Source: Eunapius fragilis (Eukaryota > Porifera > Demospongiae > Spongillida > Spongillidae). From it: a stretch of 64,000 bases of DNA. The notes under the pieces were generated by a model, which saw only the letters and a program-made list of their open reading frames with translations, did no database searches and had not been told where the DNA came from. The position numbers were made by a program, and so were the translations under genes. The stretch lies in contig OY811978.1 in assembly GCA_963681505.1 (NCBI GenBank), positions 1,635,536 to 1,699,535 of the forward strand, read 5' to 3'. Positions 45,319 to 56,296 of this stretch are shown in pieces (position 1 is the stretch's first letter; every line of letters starts with the position of its first letter).

Positions 45319-47576
45319 TCAGACTGCTGCTGAACATAGGCTCTTAACAGCTGCAACAGAGTTCTGTTAAGACTTTCCACCATACCATCTCCTTGTGGAT
45401 GGTATGAAGTAGTTCGTGACTTGACGATGCCAAATGCTGCACAGGTTTTCTTCAAGATTGTACTCTCAAAATTCCTTCCTTGATCAGAGTGAAGGATATC
45501 AGGGATGCCAAAGCGAGAGAAGATATCAATCAGTGCTCGAACTATCCTTTCCGCTGTTTGGTCATGCATAGGTGCTGCTTCAGCCCACTTGGTGAAATAA
45601 TCTTGGAGTACCAGCAGATATCGATTTCCATGACCAGACATTGGAACTTCCAAAACATCAACAGCTAACATTTGCCAAGGTCGACCTATTGGAACATTAG
45701 TCATAGGTACTGCTAGTGGCATTGGAAGTTTCGATTGCTGACACACATTACAACTCCGACAGTACAGCTCTGTTGCCTTTGCCATTCCAACCCAATAGGC
45801 CATCCGCTTCAATCTGTCTAGGGTCTTTTCAGTGCCTTTATGACCTGCACTTATGATGTCATGGCAGCTGTGGAGGGCCACTTCCTGAAGTGAAGTGGGC
45901 ATCACCGGAACAGTGATAGTTTCTTCTAATGGACCTGGAACAAATCTGCGACACAGGACACCATCAACCAGATGTAACTGCTTCAGTAGCTGAGAGTAAC
46001 GCTTTAGTGAAAACTGCTTCCAGTTTGGCTTGGATGTACTGTTCTGTGATTTAAGGTGTTGGATTACTTGCTGCAGTACAGCGTCCCTCTGTTGTTCTTC
46101 TTGGATCCTGTGCGTGGTTAGTTCTGGGGTTATCAGTGTAGCAGAGCATATTTCACTTGTTTCTACTTGTATTGCAGGTACACGGGAGAGAGCATCTGCA
46201 TTGGCATTTGATGATCCTCGCCTGTATTTGATCTCAAAATCAAACTCTTGAAGAGCAAGAGCCCATCTGCACAACCTGCCCTCCATCTTCTGAGCAGAAA
46301 GCCACTGTAGTGGCTGATGATCAGTGTGTAGGCTGAATGGTTGTCCCAGTAAGTAGTGCCTGAAGTGTTTGACTGCAAAGACAACAGCCAGGCATTCCCT
46401 TTCGATGACACTGTACTGTCTTTCAGGTGGGGTTAGACTGTGGCTGGCATAAGCAATCACGTGGCCATCCTGCTCCAGCACTGCTCCTATCCCCACCGCA
46501 CTGGCATCTGTCTGTAGGGTGAATCCCTTCTTGAAGCAGGAATAGCATAAGACAGGTGCTTGAGTCAATGCATCTTTCAGCACCTGAAATGATTGCTGAC
46601 AGTTCTCCTCCCAATTGAACTCCACTGCTTTTTGTGTGAGATGATGAAGAGGAGCTGCAATATCTGCAAAGTTTTTCACATATCGTCGATAGTATGATGC
46701 CAACCCCAGGAACTGCCGAATCTCTGTGACGTCTGTTGGTGTTGGCCAGTTCTGCACCACAGTGATCTTGTCTGTATCTGGAGCCATACCATTTTTGGAG
46801 AAGATATGACCCAAGTATTGCACCTTGTCAAGGCCAATTTTACACTTTGAACCCCTCAATGTCAGGTCTGCCTCCGCTAAGCGATTGAACACAAGACGTA
46901 GATGGGATTGGTGAAGCTCCATAGAACTGGAGTAAATTAGAACATCGTCTATGTAGCTGGTGACAAAAGAAAGGCCATGAAGCACTTTATCCATTAGCCG
47001 CTGAAAAGAACTCGGTCCACCGGTAACACCAAAGGGCATCCTACAAAACTCATACAGTCCCATGCCTGGGCCTGGACAAAATGCTGTCTTCAAACGATCT
47101 TCTTCTGGCACTGGAAGCTGCCAGTAACCTGATTGCAGATCCAGTTTTGAGAATATGGAGGCCCCCGCAAGCCTGTCTTGTACTTCATCAGGTAGTGGAA
47201 GTGGATATGCATCTTTCATTGTCCTCTTGTTCAGCTCCCTGTAGTCAATGCAAATTCTAAGTTCACCACTTTTCTTGGGCACGTACACTGCAGGTGCTAG
47301 CCATGGACTGCTGCTCACTCTGATGATGTGGTGATCTAGCATCTCCTGCAATTGACGTTCTATTTCCTCTCTGTACTGGGCTGGTATGCGACGCGGAGGA
47401 ACACGGACTGGAGGGTTGTTAGCTGTAGGAATGGTATGGTGAGCAAGATCTGTGAAACCAGGAACTGTTGAAAAACGTTGCCTGTACTCGTCAACCACGG
47501 CCTGCAGTTCTGCTGGGCATGATGGTATGTCATATGATGGCGTTTCACCAAATCTTGGTACAGCACATTCATCCAC
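45144..47576 (-). pseudogene. Ty3/gypsy pol: RT, RNase H and integrase of element 1
   Basis: An 810-codon open minus-strand frame. Order: RT with LRICIDYRELNK (about residues 109-120), LDLQSGYWQ and the catalytic SYIDDVLIYS (about 210-217; about 46925-46955 on DNA). RNase H follows with TLQTDASAVGIGAVL and LHTDHQPLQWL. Integrase shows a zinc-binding H...C-x2-C (YCRSCNVCQ) and a DDE core (VDVLEVP, HSDQGRNF, MVESLNRT). The frame is open, but the start of pol and the integrase end are damaged, so the element is presumably inactive. It is a retrotransposon, and no envelope-like frame was seen. Confidence 0.9.
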
Positions 47577-47870
47577 CCCATCATTTTCTTCTGGATTACT
47601 CCTGGTAGAAACGACATAGCAAATATTGGCTTGTCCTGCCTGCTAACTGTATGGATGACTTCCTTTCCAATTCGTATGTATACTAGGCTCTGATCAAAAA
47701 CCGCTGTGACTGCGTGCTTACACTCCCAGAATTACAGGCATTAACAAGTGTTCAGCTACCAAGAGTTGTATAAGACCCCACTTGCACCATAAGCTTGACT
47801 ATTCCAACTATACTCATCCCGTGTCCATCTGCTGTACGAAGCGACTGTTGTCTTCAGTCAAAAAAATAAT
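47577..47870 (-). pseudogene. Protease-end remnant of gypsy 1
   Basis: Scattered minus-strand frames read RLRTADGHGMSIVGIVKL, AVFDQSLVYIRIGKEVI and QDKPIFAMSFLPGVIQ, suiting the end of a retropepsin and the spacer to RT, with frameshifts between. The catalytic aspartate motif and gag were not found, so the element is 5'-truncated near 47870. Confidence 0.5.
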
Positions 47871-48087
47871 AACTATATGATTCAGAAGTAACAAACGGAA
47901 TCATATTCAATTGTTTGGCTGGTCTGTGCACCATTGAAGCTCACAGTGTTATGTGTTTATGTTTTGAGAACTAGATCAAATGAAAAGCTTTAAGCATAGC
48001 ACATGAATATATTAGAGCATACACTTAATGGTACCAGGCTGTGTTTGTGAGTAATTTATTTTATATTCTTGTGATCCATGATTTGTA

Positions 48088-48219
48088 GGATATGAAGATC
48101 TTGAAACTGATGTTATTGCTTCTTTTTATGAGTATCATCCAAAGTATGTTCATAGTGTAGTTATGGAGCATTTGACATCTATAGACCTTATTCGAAGAAA
48201 TATGAATGCGATTATCTAG
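48088..48219 (+). other. Possible terminal exon, unknown
   Basis: An acceptor-like TGATTTGTAG precedes a frame G-Y-E-D-L-E-T-D-V-I-A-S-F-Y ending at TAG 48217-48219. It has no recognisable domain. It could be the last exon of a gene whose other exons were displaced by gypsy 1, or chance. Confidence 0.25.
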
Positions 48220-48275
48220 TTGCGTGCATGTGATCTTAATGTAATTCATCGTCCCCATACCGATGTATTGGAGGA

Positions 48276-48639
48276 ATGGCGACTAACCGTACCGATGGAT
48301 TGTATTTGCAGGAGCAAACGCTGGTGGGGGAATCAGATTTTTTTTAAGCAACTTGACGCTCGAGGCAAACGTAGGTACGATGAGAAGCTCGAAATCCTTG
48401 GTTTATGCAGCGATCCGTACGCTACAACATCTGAGGACTGGGAATCTGACCCCGATTGTTGGCCTAACGTGGAGTTCCCAGACATTTTTAATTATTTTAT
48501 CGATTCTCCTAGCCCTCACACAAAAGAATCACTAAAAGCACACAAGAGCACCGAAGCCTGGGCATACTTTACAGCTGGGTATGTCACGAATGTAGGTTTG
48601 ATTAAGATTAATGCAGAGTCCTGTCTACTTCGTGCTAAG
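48276..48639 (+). CDS. SWIM/YqaJ gene, exon 1
   Basis: The start MATNRTDGLYLQEQTLVG (ATG 48276) reads into a run of eight T's at about 48337-48344. With the frame change there it continues KQLDARGKRRYDEKLEILGL, DPYATTSEDWESDPDCWPNV, FIDSPSPHTKESLKAHKS and TAGYVTN...CLLRAK, ending at donor GTGAGT (48640). This domain (DPY...W...WP...IxNY...TPSPYT...LKAYKS) typically precedes the SWIM finger in multicopy YqaJ proteins of fish, cnidarians and sponges. The one-base T-run excess is either a sequencing artefact or an inactivating change. Confidence 0.65.
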
Positions 48640-48698
48640 GTGAGTAAACGTTTTTTTTTTTTAAAAAACACACCTGGCATTGATAGGTATAATTTTAG

Positions 48699-48928
48699 GT
48701 TAAACACAGTCAGGCAAGAAGTGCTCCTCCCTTGTGCCCATGGGTTGGCTTGAACTACAGTGGTTCAATTATATGTGCACATTGTAACTGGATGGCAGGA
48801 GCTGGGGAAGCATGCTCGCACATTGCTGCCTTGTTATATGCTGTCATGGCTAAAGCAAGGATATACAAAGTGAAACTGTCTGCACTTCACTGCCTTGCAG
48901 TTGGCTTCAGCCTTCACTAAGGACAGAG
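48699..48928 (+). CDS. SWIM zinc-finger exon of the SWIM/YqaJ gene
   Basis: Acceptor TAATTTTAG, phase 0. It reads V-K-H-S-Q-A-R-S-A-P-P, PWVGLNYSGSIICAHCNW, then MAGAGEACSHIAALLYAV. The finger is C-x-H-C-x-W...C-S-H, the SWIM pattern (CxCxnCxH) with an His/Cys variation. A frameshift near 48860-48880 is needed to reach the conserved CTSLPCSWLQPSLRTE before donor GTATTT (48929). It probably binds nucleic acid or protein. Confidence 0.65.
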
Positions 48929-48998
48929 GTATTTATATACATTGTATTTAAAAGTTTGTAGGTGTTTATATCTTTGTAAAATTTTTTACATTATATAG

Positions 48999-49531
48999 TT
49001 ACAATATGCTACTGTGAGGGATATTGTGTTTTCAAATCCCAGCTCTGATGTATCTCTTAGATCTGGATCATCAAACACCCATCCTAAAAGCACCTCATAC
49101 AGTCTTGGCATTGAAATGAGAAAGGATGAGTTTTTCAAAACGCTAGCTGAGGTTAATCCTACAGCAGGTATACTGTCTTTGTTGCCAGGATACTCTTCAG
49201 CTTTTGACCCAAGAAGACACATGGAGTCTCTACCTCCTCTTTTAACAGTTCTTTATAGGCCTGAGTTTTTCAACATGTCCTACAATGAGTTAGTTGCAGA
49301 GGGCAAAAAACATTTCAATTCACTTTCAGTGACTACAGAGCAGGTGACATATTTGGAACTTATAACTAGAAACCAATTCAAGTGTGCTGCCTGGTATGAG
49401 TATAGATCTGGAAGAGTGACAGCCTCAAAGATGAAGTCAGCTGCTTCCACAAATGTTTCAAAGCCATCTGTATCATTAATAAATTCAATTTGCTACCCTC
49501 ATAAATTTAAATTCCAAAGTGCTGCAACAAG
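48999..49531 (+). CDS. Middle exon of the SWIM/YqaJ gene
   Basis: Acceptor ACATTATATAG, phase 0, then L-Q-Y-A-T-V-R-D-I-V-F-S. A 177-residue stretch includes LLPGYSSAFDPRRHMESLPP, LSVTTEQVTYLELITRNQ and CAAWYEYRSGRVTASKM. The last is the start of the YqaJ-type nuclease fold (the W...R.GR.TAS motif of lambda-exonuclease-like proteins). Donor GTGGGT at 49532, phase 2. Confidence 0.75.
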
Positions 49532-49594
49532 GTGGGTTTTATGAAAATTTTTGACATAGAATAAATCTTTTACATTACTTTCTATTACATGCAG

Positions 49595-49791
49595 CTGGGG
49601 CATTGCACATGAATCTGATGCAAGATCGAGATATGAGAAAACTGCTTCCCTACAACATGAGAACCTTCATGTGGAACTGAGTGGCCTGTGCATCCATCCC
49701 TCATTTCCTCATTTGGGAGCATCACCTGATGGAATTGTACAATGTACCTGCTGTGGAAAAGGTGTTCTAGAAATAAAATGCCCATATAATG
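49595..49791 (+). CDS. YqaJ nuclease exon, 5' part (split by provirus)
   Basis: Acceptor TTACATGCAG, phase 2, then W-G-I-A-H-E-S-D-A-R. Catalytic-core residues are visible: GIAHESDARSRYE (acid/helix), HPSFPHLGASPDGIVQ (the G-A-S-P-D-G motif with active-site Asp) and GVLEIKCPY (E-x-K). Coding stops at 49791, where the gypsy 2 LTR begins. It resumes at 56912. Confidence 0.8.
49788..49791. repeat. 4-bp target-site duplication, left
   Basis: AATG immediately before the LTR (TGTAATGACC), matched by AATG at 56908-56911 after the opposite LTR end. Confidence 0.75.
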
Positions 49792-49919
49792 TGTAATGAC
49801 CACCTGACTGCAGCAAAGAAGTGATTGGTATCAGCATACACGCATTTTTATATGTCATTAATTTAGCGCATGCGTATAAGGTATACACACAATTTATGAT
49901 CTGTCAGCGTCTCGTTACA
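49792..49919 (-). repeat. 3' LTR of gypsy provirus 2 (128 bp)
   Basis: Minus-strand reading begins TGTAACGAGACGCTGACAG and ends GTCAGGTGGTCATTACA. A purine tract (GAAGAGGGGGGTGA on the minus strand) lies directly inside. The 128-bp copy at 56589-56716 is its inverted counterpart. Very short LTRs are unusual but acceptable for gypsy elements. Confidence 0.85.
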
Positions 49920-49951
49920 TCACCCCCCTCTTCGTAAGAACTCGTCCCGAG

Positions 49952-52900
49952 TTAGGAATATGGAGATCTTCCATAGTAGCTTGGAGGTCTTCGATCTCTC
50001 GTTGGGTACCTTGGCTCTGGCTGGCCGTGGCCTTCACCTGCATCAGGGTCCGCTGGTAGATTGTCGGGTTCAATCTGTTGTTCTCTCGGCATCGGCGCTA
50101 CGACTCTATGATCCAGTTCAGCATTCTCTGGTTCACTCTCTGCGCCATCGTCATCCATTATCTGCAACTGATGTCCAGGAAATCTGTTCTTTTGGAGAAC
50201 GTCGGAAACTCCAGGTTCTGTCTGGCTCCGAACTTCTGGGCGAGAATCATCCAGTCGAGTATTTTCTGGGCATGGCTTCAATCGGTCAAAATGAACGACT
50301 TTCCGATTCTTCCGAGCTCTTCTTGTGTCTTGTATCCTGTACACCACCGATGATAACTTCTTGATGATTTTAAACGGTCCACTCCACGGACAGTGCAGTT
50401 TCCTTGCCATTCCTCGACCCACAACCGGGTTGTGCAACCACACCAAGTCCCCAATCTCAAACGGTTTTCCGTGTACTTTCGACTCATAGACCTCCTTCTG
50501 CCTCTCAACGGTAGTGCCAAGGTGCTCTCTGACTCTAGAGTAGGCATCTTCCAAACTCCTTTTCAGATTCTTTGCATACTCGTGGACTGGCTGAGGTTCA
50601 GTTGGAGTAGAGCCATAGATGATGTCCAGTGGGAGCTTCGCTTGTCGCCCGAACATCAGAAAAAACGGGGTAAAACCTGTTGAGGGGTGAACAGATGTAT
50701 TATAAGCCATGCACACTTTCTTGAGACATTTATCCCACTCTACGGATAGTTCGTGCACTGTTGTCGCCAACATGCTAATCAACGTGCGATTGAATCGCTC
50801 TACTAGGCCGTCTGACTGGGGATGATACGGTGTTGTACGAGTTTTGTTGACATGAAGCAGCTTACAAATCTCCTGCACGAGGTTAGATTCAAATTGCCGA
50901 CCCTGATCCGTATGAATCTGTTCGGGTATTGAAAATCGGCAAAATAATTCATCCACCAGTTTTGTTGCGACGGTTACAGCTTCTTGATTCGGAATACCGT
51001 AGGCTTCTACCCATCTAGAAAAATAGTCGGAGGCCACCAATACATACGTATTTCCACTCTCACCCGATGGGAACGGTCCGACAATGTCCACTGCCACTAT
51101 CTGCATGGGGTACCCGGCTAAAATGCTCTGAAGAGGTGCTCTCCGTGTATGGGTCGGATTCTTTCGTGCTGCACAATGCGAACATGTTTTGCACCACATG
51201 CGTACATCATTAGCGTGCCCCGGCCAATAGAACCGTTCCCGCAGTCGGCTCAACGTTTTAGCTTCACCCAAATGGCCTCCAGCAATTCCATCATGCAAGT
51301 GATGCATTATGTCAGAACGACTCACTTTTGGTGCTACTACCTGGAGATGGCTCCTCCCGTTTGCGTCTTCATGTCGTCGGTGCAGTATTCCGTCCACCAT
51401 TTTCAGTTGGTCCCATTGTTCTGCCAGCTGGCAGCATTCTCGACTTCTTCCTTGAATGTCTGCGGGTCTCACCCTCGTACCTGAATGCATGGCTCGCAGC
51501 ACGGGGCCAATAGCCTCATCCTTCTCCTGCAGCTCATGCATATTTCCGAAGTGCACAGGATCCTTTGACACCGTCACAGCATCCACATTGTGGCTTTTAA
51601 CTTCATCCTCTCCGGTGGTATCACACCGTGACAGTGCATCAGCATTAGTGTGATTCCGTCCACTTCTGTGGATCACTTCAAAATCGAACTCCTGGAGTGA
51701 CTCCAACCAACGCGCTGTTTGACCTTCGGGCTCCTTGAAGTTATAAAGCCACTGCAAGGAGCTATGATCTGTCCTTACGACAAAATGTCGGCCTAGGAGA
51801 TAGTGTCGGAAATGTTTAGCAAATGTTACCACTGCAAGTAGTTCTTTTCTTGTGACGCTGTATTGTCTTTCAGCTTTGCTGAGTACTCGACTAGCGTAAG
51901 CCACCACTCGCTCCTGTCCGTCGTGTAATTGTGACAACACTGCACCAACTCCAGATTGACTGGCATCTGTGTCAAGAATAAACATTTTGGTAAAATCTGG
52001 AAATGCCAGAATAGGTGCCGACACTAAACGTGACTTCAACTCCAAAAACGCTGCTTCACACTCTGTAGTCCAGTTGAACTCGCGTCCTCTTTCCGTAAGG
52101 CGGTACAATGGCTTTGCAGTGGCCGCAAAATTATTGACGAACTTCCTATAGTACCCAACTAACCCCAAGAACGTCTGAACTTCCTGAACCGTTCGAGGTA
52201 CAGCCCATTTCCGTACCGCGTCGATCTTGCCTGGATCTGTGGCTACACCATCCCTCGTGATCCTATGTCCCAGGTAAAGGATCTCCTTCTGAAAAAGATG
52301 ACACTTAGAAGGTTTTAACCGCAGCCCCGCCCTCTTAATTCTGTCCAAAACTAACTGCAAATTGTCTAAGTGATTTTGAACTGTTTTTCCCACTACAACG
52401 ATGTCATCAATATACACAAGGCAACTACTCCACTGGATGCCAGAAAGAACTAAATCCATTAACCGTTGAAATGTCGCGGGCGCGTTGCATAGTCCAAATG
52501 GCATCACTTTAAATTCGTACAAACCTTCATGAGTAGGGAAAGCAGTCTTGGCCCTATCCTCCTCGCTCATTTCGACTTGCCAGTAACCCCATAGAAGATC
52601 CAACGTGGAAAACCACTGGGAGCCACTCAAGGCTTCTATGGTGTCGTCTATTCTGGGAAGGGGATAGGCATCCTTACGTGTGATCGTGTTTATCTTGCGA
52701 TAATCCACGCAAAATCGGTAGGACCCATCCTTCTTCTGGACTACGACTATCGGTGACGCCCAGGGGCTTGATGACGGTTGAACGACATCTTTCTTCAACA
52801 TGTCTTGAACCAACTGCCTGACGTGCTCCCTCTTTGTAGGAGGGACACGCCTACATGGCTGTTTGATAGGTGGATTATCGCCAGTAACAATGGAATGCTT

Positions 52901-54478
52901 GACCACCCCAGTCCGCCCTAACCCATCTTCTGCATCTGCAAAAACATCAGCATATGCTAACAGTAAGTGAAAAAGTTGGGATTTTTCCTCCACTGTCAAA
53001 CCTACCTCACATTGCTCTGCCATTTCATGCAATACGTCCTGCTTGTGCATTTGTACCTCAGGTATTTCTTCAGCGGCAGTTTCGGTGAGTTGAATTGGAG
53101 CCAACATCCATTCATCCATCTTTTCTACCGTGGCAATCTTTGTTCCTTTGTGCACGACTACCTCTGTTGACAATGGGTTAACCATCCGGATAGGCACAGA
53201 ACACAATGCATCTCCTTGTAGGGGAGATACGACTGCTGCTGCTACCAGTACTGACAAATTGGGATGTTCTCGACCCTCCAACAGCCATATCCCCCCATCC
53301 CTCTCACCTAGTTCTGTGTTTGCCAAGGTTTCCACCTCACTGAAGGGCGGAATTGTCACTGTTTCCAGTAGAGACACATTGACACATCCAATCTGACAGT
53401 GTTTTGTATTAGCTGCCTGTTTTGATAGTGGTACCTGGACTCCTTTGAACTGCAAGACCTTCTCGGATAAATCAACAACACAGTTATTTTTTTCTAAGAA
53501 GTCCAGACCCATGAGTGACTCCACCTTCAACATCTCAACCACTACAAAGTCTATGCTCACCATTTGTCCTTGAAGTTGGATGTCCATTGTAGTCATTCCA
53601 TGAACTGGGACAGAACTCCCTTCAACACCAACCAATCGTCCTCCAGACCATTGTTCTAGACTACAATTGCTAGTTCCGCTTAACATGTTCCACACGTCTC
53701 TCCCAAGAAGACTCACGGCTGCCCCTGTATTGACCATCAACTGAATAGGCACACCTTGTACATATGCTGTTACGAAGTATGACAGAACAGGATTAACTGC
53801 TAAGCTATGCAAATTATCCTCTAGTTGGACCCGTCGCTGTTTACCCTCAATCACCGGGTCCCCTGGTGCTGAGGGTTTCTCGTTTTCCTGCGTCATCCTT
53901 CTTGCACATCCTCGAGAAAAATGGCCCTCCTGCCCACATTTAAAACATACCACTGGCTTTGTAGGTTTGCCGTTTGGAGCTGCGGCCTGTCCTCCTCTAG
54001 AAGATGGTGCCCTGCCCTTCCATTTGCTGTACTCAGAACCTCTGTCGTCAGTCTCCAGTCGCTCCAACCGCGCCACTATAGCATCTAACAAGGGAAGTAC
54101 CACCCGGTTAGCACATGCTGTGTCCACATCATTCCCACCGTCCGTCTGCCCGTGTACCACAGACACCCCAGCTTCTTTCTTTTGGCCGTGCGACAGGTAT
54201 GACTCCATTTCTAGCGTCGCCGCGACTGCCTCTTCCAGCGTTTTCGGTCTTCCTTGACGAACTGCAAAGGCAACCTTAGTATCGTCTAGCTCACCTAGAT
54301 ACCTGTCCAACGCCAACAGCGCCTTAGCTTCCTCTCCAAGAGTCGGGAACGCTTTGTCCGCCAGGCAGCGCAGCGCGTCAGCGAAGTCACCCCACTGCTC
54401 TGCTCTCCGCCTGCGCCTAGAGTGAAATTCAGCCGCGTACAACTGCCGTTTGCTGTCCGGTTCGAAGCGCTGGCATTC
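49952..54478 (-). pseudogene. gypsy 2 Gag-Pol frame, 5'-truncated gag
   Basis: Continuous frame of about 1508 codons, numbered here from 54442. Domains: end of Gag (RRRRRAEQWGDFADALRCLA); a CCHC zinc knuckle, CFKCGQEGHFSRGC, at about 166-179; a retropepsin whose usual D-T-G-A reads N-T-G-A (Asn codon 53729-53731); RT with YCVDYRK-like FCVDYRKINT and YIDDIVVVGK (about 52400); RNase H with ILDTDASQSGVGAVL; integrase with H...H...WCKTCSHC and DDE residues at VDIVGPFP, HTDQGRQF and GLVERFNRT; then a GPY/F-like end and acidic tail. The long open frame implies a young copy, but the 5' break and the protease substitution argue against autonomous activity. Confidence 0.9.
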
Positions 54479-54704
54479 CTACAGTTTAGGTTCCGGCGAT
54501 TAAATTCACGAGCATTGAAAGGTTTCGAGGTCCAACGGCTGATTTAGACATTATGAATATAATTATAGTATAGTAAGGCAGTAAGGCTTCCTGCTTGATG
54601 CTGAGCACGCGAGCAAATGCTATTTTACCGCCAAAACTTAAAAACCTTGCTCGGGGTCTACAATTCAGGATAGCCCACAAAACCACAACGGCACACCACA
54701 ACCC
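54479..54704. other. Spacer between gag break and Mutator-like element
   Basis: Gag ends at a TAG (54479-54481) next to unrelated sequence. It contains GAGCACGCGAGCAAATGC (about 54603-54620), directly repeated at about 56235-56252, so the Mutator-like element and its flanks may be inside a larger inserted segment. Confidence 0.5.
54696..54704. repeat. 9-bp target-site duplication, left
   Basis: CCACAACCC, repeated exactly at 55986-55994. Nine bases is the usual Mutator size. Confidence 0.8.
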
Positions 54705-55004
54705 TAGTCTCGTACCCAGACCCTCAATCCCACAGCTGCGGGTGGATTACATCACCGCTACGTGGAAGAGGGTCTGGCGAATAGATCGAACTTTTTGGTT
54801 CTGACTTGTTTTGAATGTTTATGCAGTTATTGTGTCGTCATAAGTGTCGTCATCGTGTAATTAAGTGCGGAATGAATCACTGCAAAGTCTGTTCGGTGTC
54901 TGTGTCGGACTGCTCGCAAAGACGACAATTGGGAAGGCATACGCAGGACTCTACTCTCTCCCCTTGCTCTTCAGACCCTTTCCCGGGCTGTTGCCCGCCG
55001 AGCT

Positions 55005-55746
55005 TCCAAGAGATCGATACTCTAATAAACGCCCACCATGTCCAGAGGGCCGCGGACCTGTCCCGCAGCCTCATAGCCCTGTACAAAGAGGGCAAGGGGT
55101 ACTACCACACCTACCACAGGCTGCCCCACAAAGTTGCTGTGACGGCAGGCTTCGTGGGTTGGTTCGCGTGTGTGCTTGTGGCCATCCCCAGCAAAAAGTT
55201 CTTGGACAAGATTCCTGCCCAAGATCTTGCCCAACTTGCCAAGATTATGCCGGCCAAGTTTTGGCCAAGATCTTACTCAAGATATGGCAAGATCTCAGCC
55301 TCCTGGCAAGATCTTGGCCTCCAGCCAAGATCTTGCTCTTCTTGGCAAGAATCTTTCCCAAGAACTTTTTGGAGAAGTTGCCCAGTTCTTGTAGGAGGGT
55401 GGGAGCTAACAGTGGAGGGGTGGGGCACTGTAGCCCTAAGATAGTGCTAGTTCAGGTAGCCACAGTGGTGGCCATTGTTATGGTTCTTTGGTACCAATCC
55501 TCCCCCATCCAGTATTACTGGTACTACGCGCTGCCTCTCGTCTGTTGTTCCTATGTGTGGGTGCGGAGGTCCGCGTTCCGTGCCGCCTGGCAAGGGATGG
55601 CAACCAATCGCGTGCTGCTTTTGAAGGGAACAGTGCACCTGGTGGGTGTGGAGGCCCTTGTCATGAGCTTCTTCTATCGGGAGGTGCTCTCTGCTGTCCT
55701 TGTGGTTGTCTCCATCTTGCAGTCAGTCTTTGGGATGCACGAATAA
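55005..55746 (+). pseudogene. PIGN: PIGN (GPI ethanolamine phosphate transferase 1) C-terminal fragment
   Basis: Segment 1 (about 55005-55190) reads FQEIDTLINAHHVQRAADLS, then LIALYKEGKGYYHTYHRLPH and the start of a membrane helix (AGFVGWFACVLVAI). Segment 2 (about 55445-55746, another frame) has helices VATVVAIVMVLW, YYWYYALPLVCCSYVWV and VEALVMSFFYREVLSAVLVV, ending at TAA. This layout and the SFFYR...LSA motif fit the multi-pass C-terminal part of PIGN, an ER enzyme that adds ethanolamine phosphate to the first mannose of GPI. The 250 bp between contain CCAAGATCTTG repeats and may be intron. The catalytic N-terminal domain is absent, so it cannot be an active transferase. Identification is by recall, not search. 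Confidence 0.65.
55190..55440 (+). repeat. CCAAGATCTTG-type irregular repeats
   Basis: Several copies of CAAGATCTTG(C/G)CC and CTTGGCAAGA occur, many self-complementary. They interrupt the PIGN-like reading frame. Confidence 0.6.
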
Positions 55747-55985
55747 TAATGGCGTCTAGCGATTCTCCCCCGACATTCTAATCGCTGCGTGGCTCATTAT
55801 TATTGCTATGGAATGCAATTACAATGTTGCGACCGTGACGTCAGACCGTGCTGCAATCTGATTGGTCCTCCGAAATCGAGGAAAGTCAGAACCAAAATGT
55901 TCGATCTATTCGCCAGACCCTCTTCCACGTAGCGGTGATGTAATCCACCCGCAGCTGTGGGATTGAGGGTCTGGGTACGAGACTA

Positions 55986-55994
55986 CCACAACCC
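55986..55994. repeat. 9-bp target-site duplication, right
   Basis: CCACAACCC, the exact partner of 54696-54704. Confidence 0.8.
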
Positions 55995-56296
55995 CCGATG
56001 CCGCTGCCGCTGGTATCACTCACAACCACAATCATGGTCTCACGCAGTACCTTTGAATTTTTGTCACGTACACGCAGCGCGCCACCATCTTGTTTCCGAT
56101 CCCAACGTGTACGCGGCCTCGAAAGGAGCGCTAAGACTGCATGGCTCGCCTAGAGCACTATATTATGCAACAGGGAAATATATAAGTACTGCCATCGATA
56201 TTACAAGTTATGTCACGTGAGCACGTCAATGACGAGCACGCGAGCAAATGCCGTGACCTATAACACAAACAGTAATGAACACTTACAGTAATGAGC

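Larger units (their letters stand above)
54705..55985. mobile_element. Mutator-like element (1281 bp) carrying a host-gene fragment
   Basis: Inverted ends of about 100 bp start TAGTCTCGTACCCAGACCCT. The right end is its exact complement for about 87 bp, then there is one mismatch (CTTTTT/CATTTT). The 9-bp CCACAACCC flanks both sides. No transposase is inside. Instead there is a PIGN-like coding fragment, so this is a non-autonomous, gene-capturing (Pack-MULE-like) element. The near-identical ends suggest recent insertion. Confidence 0.8.
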
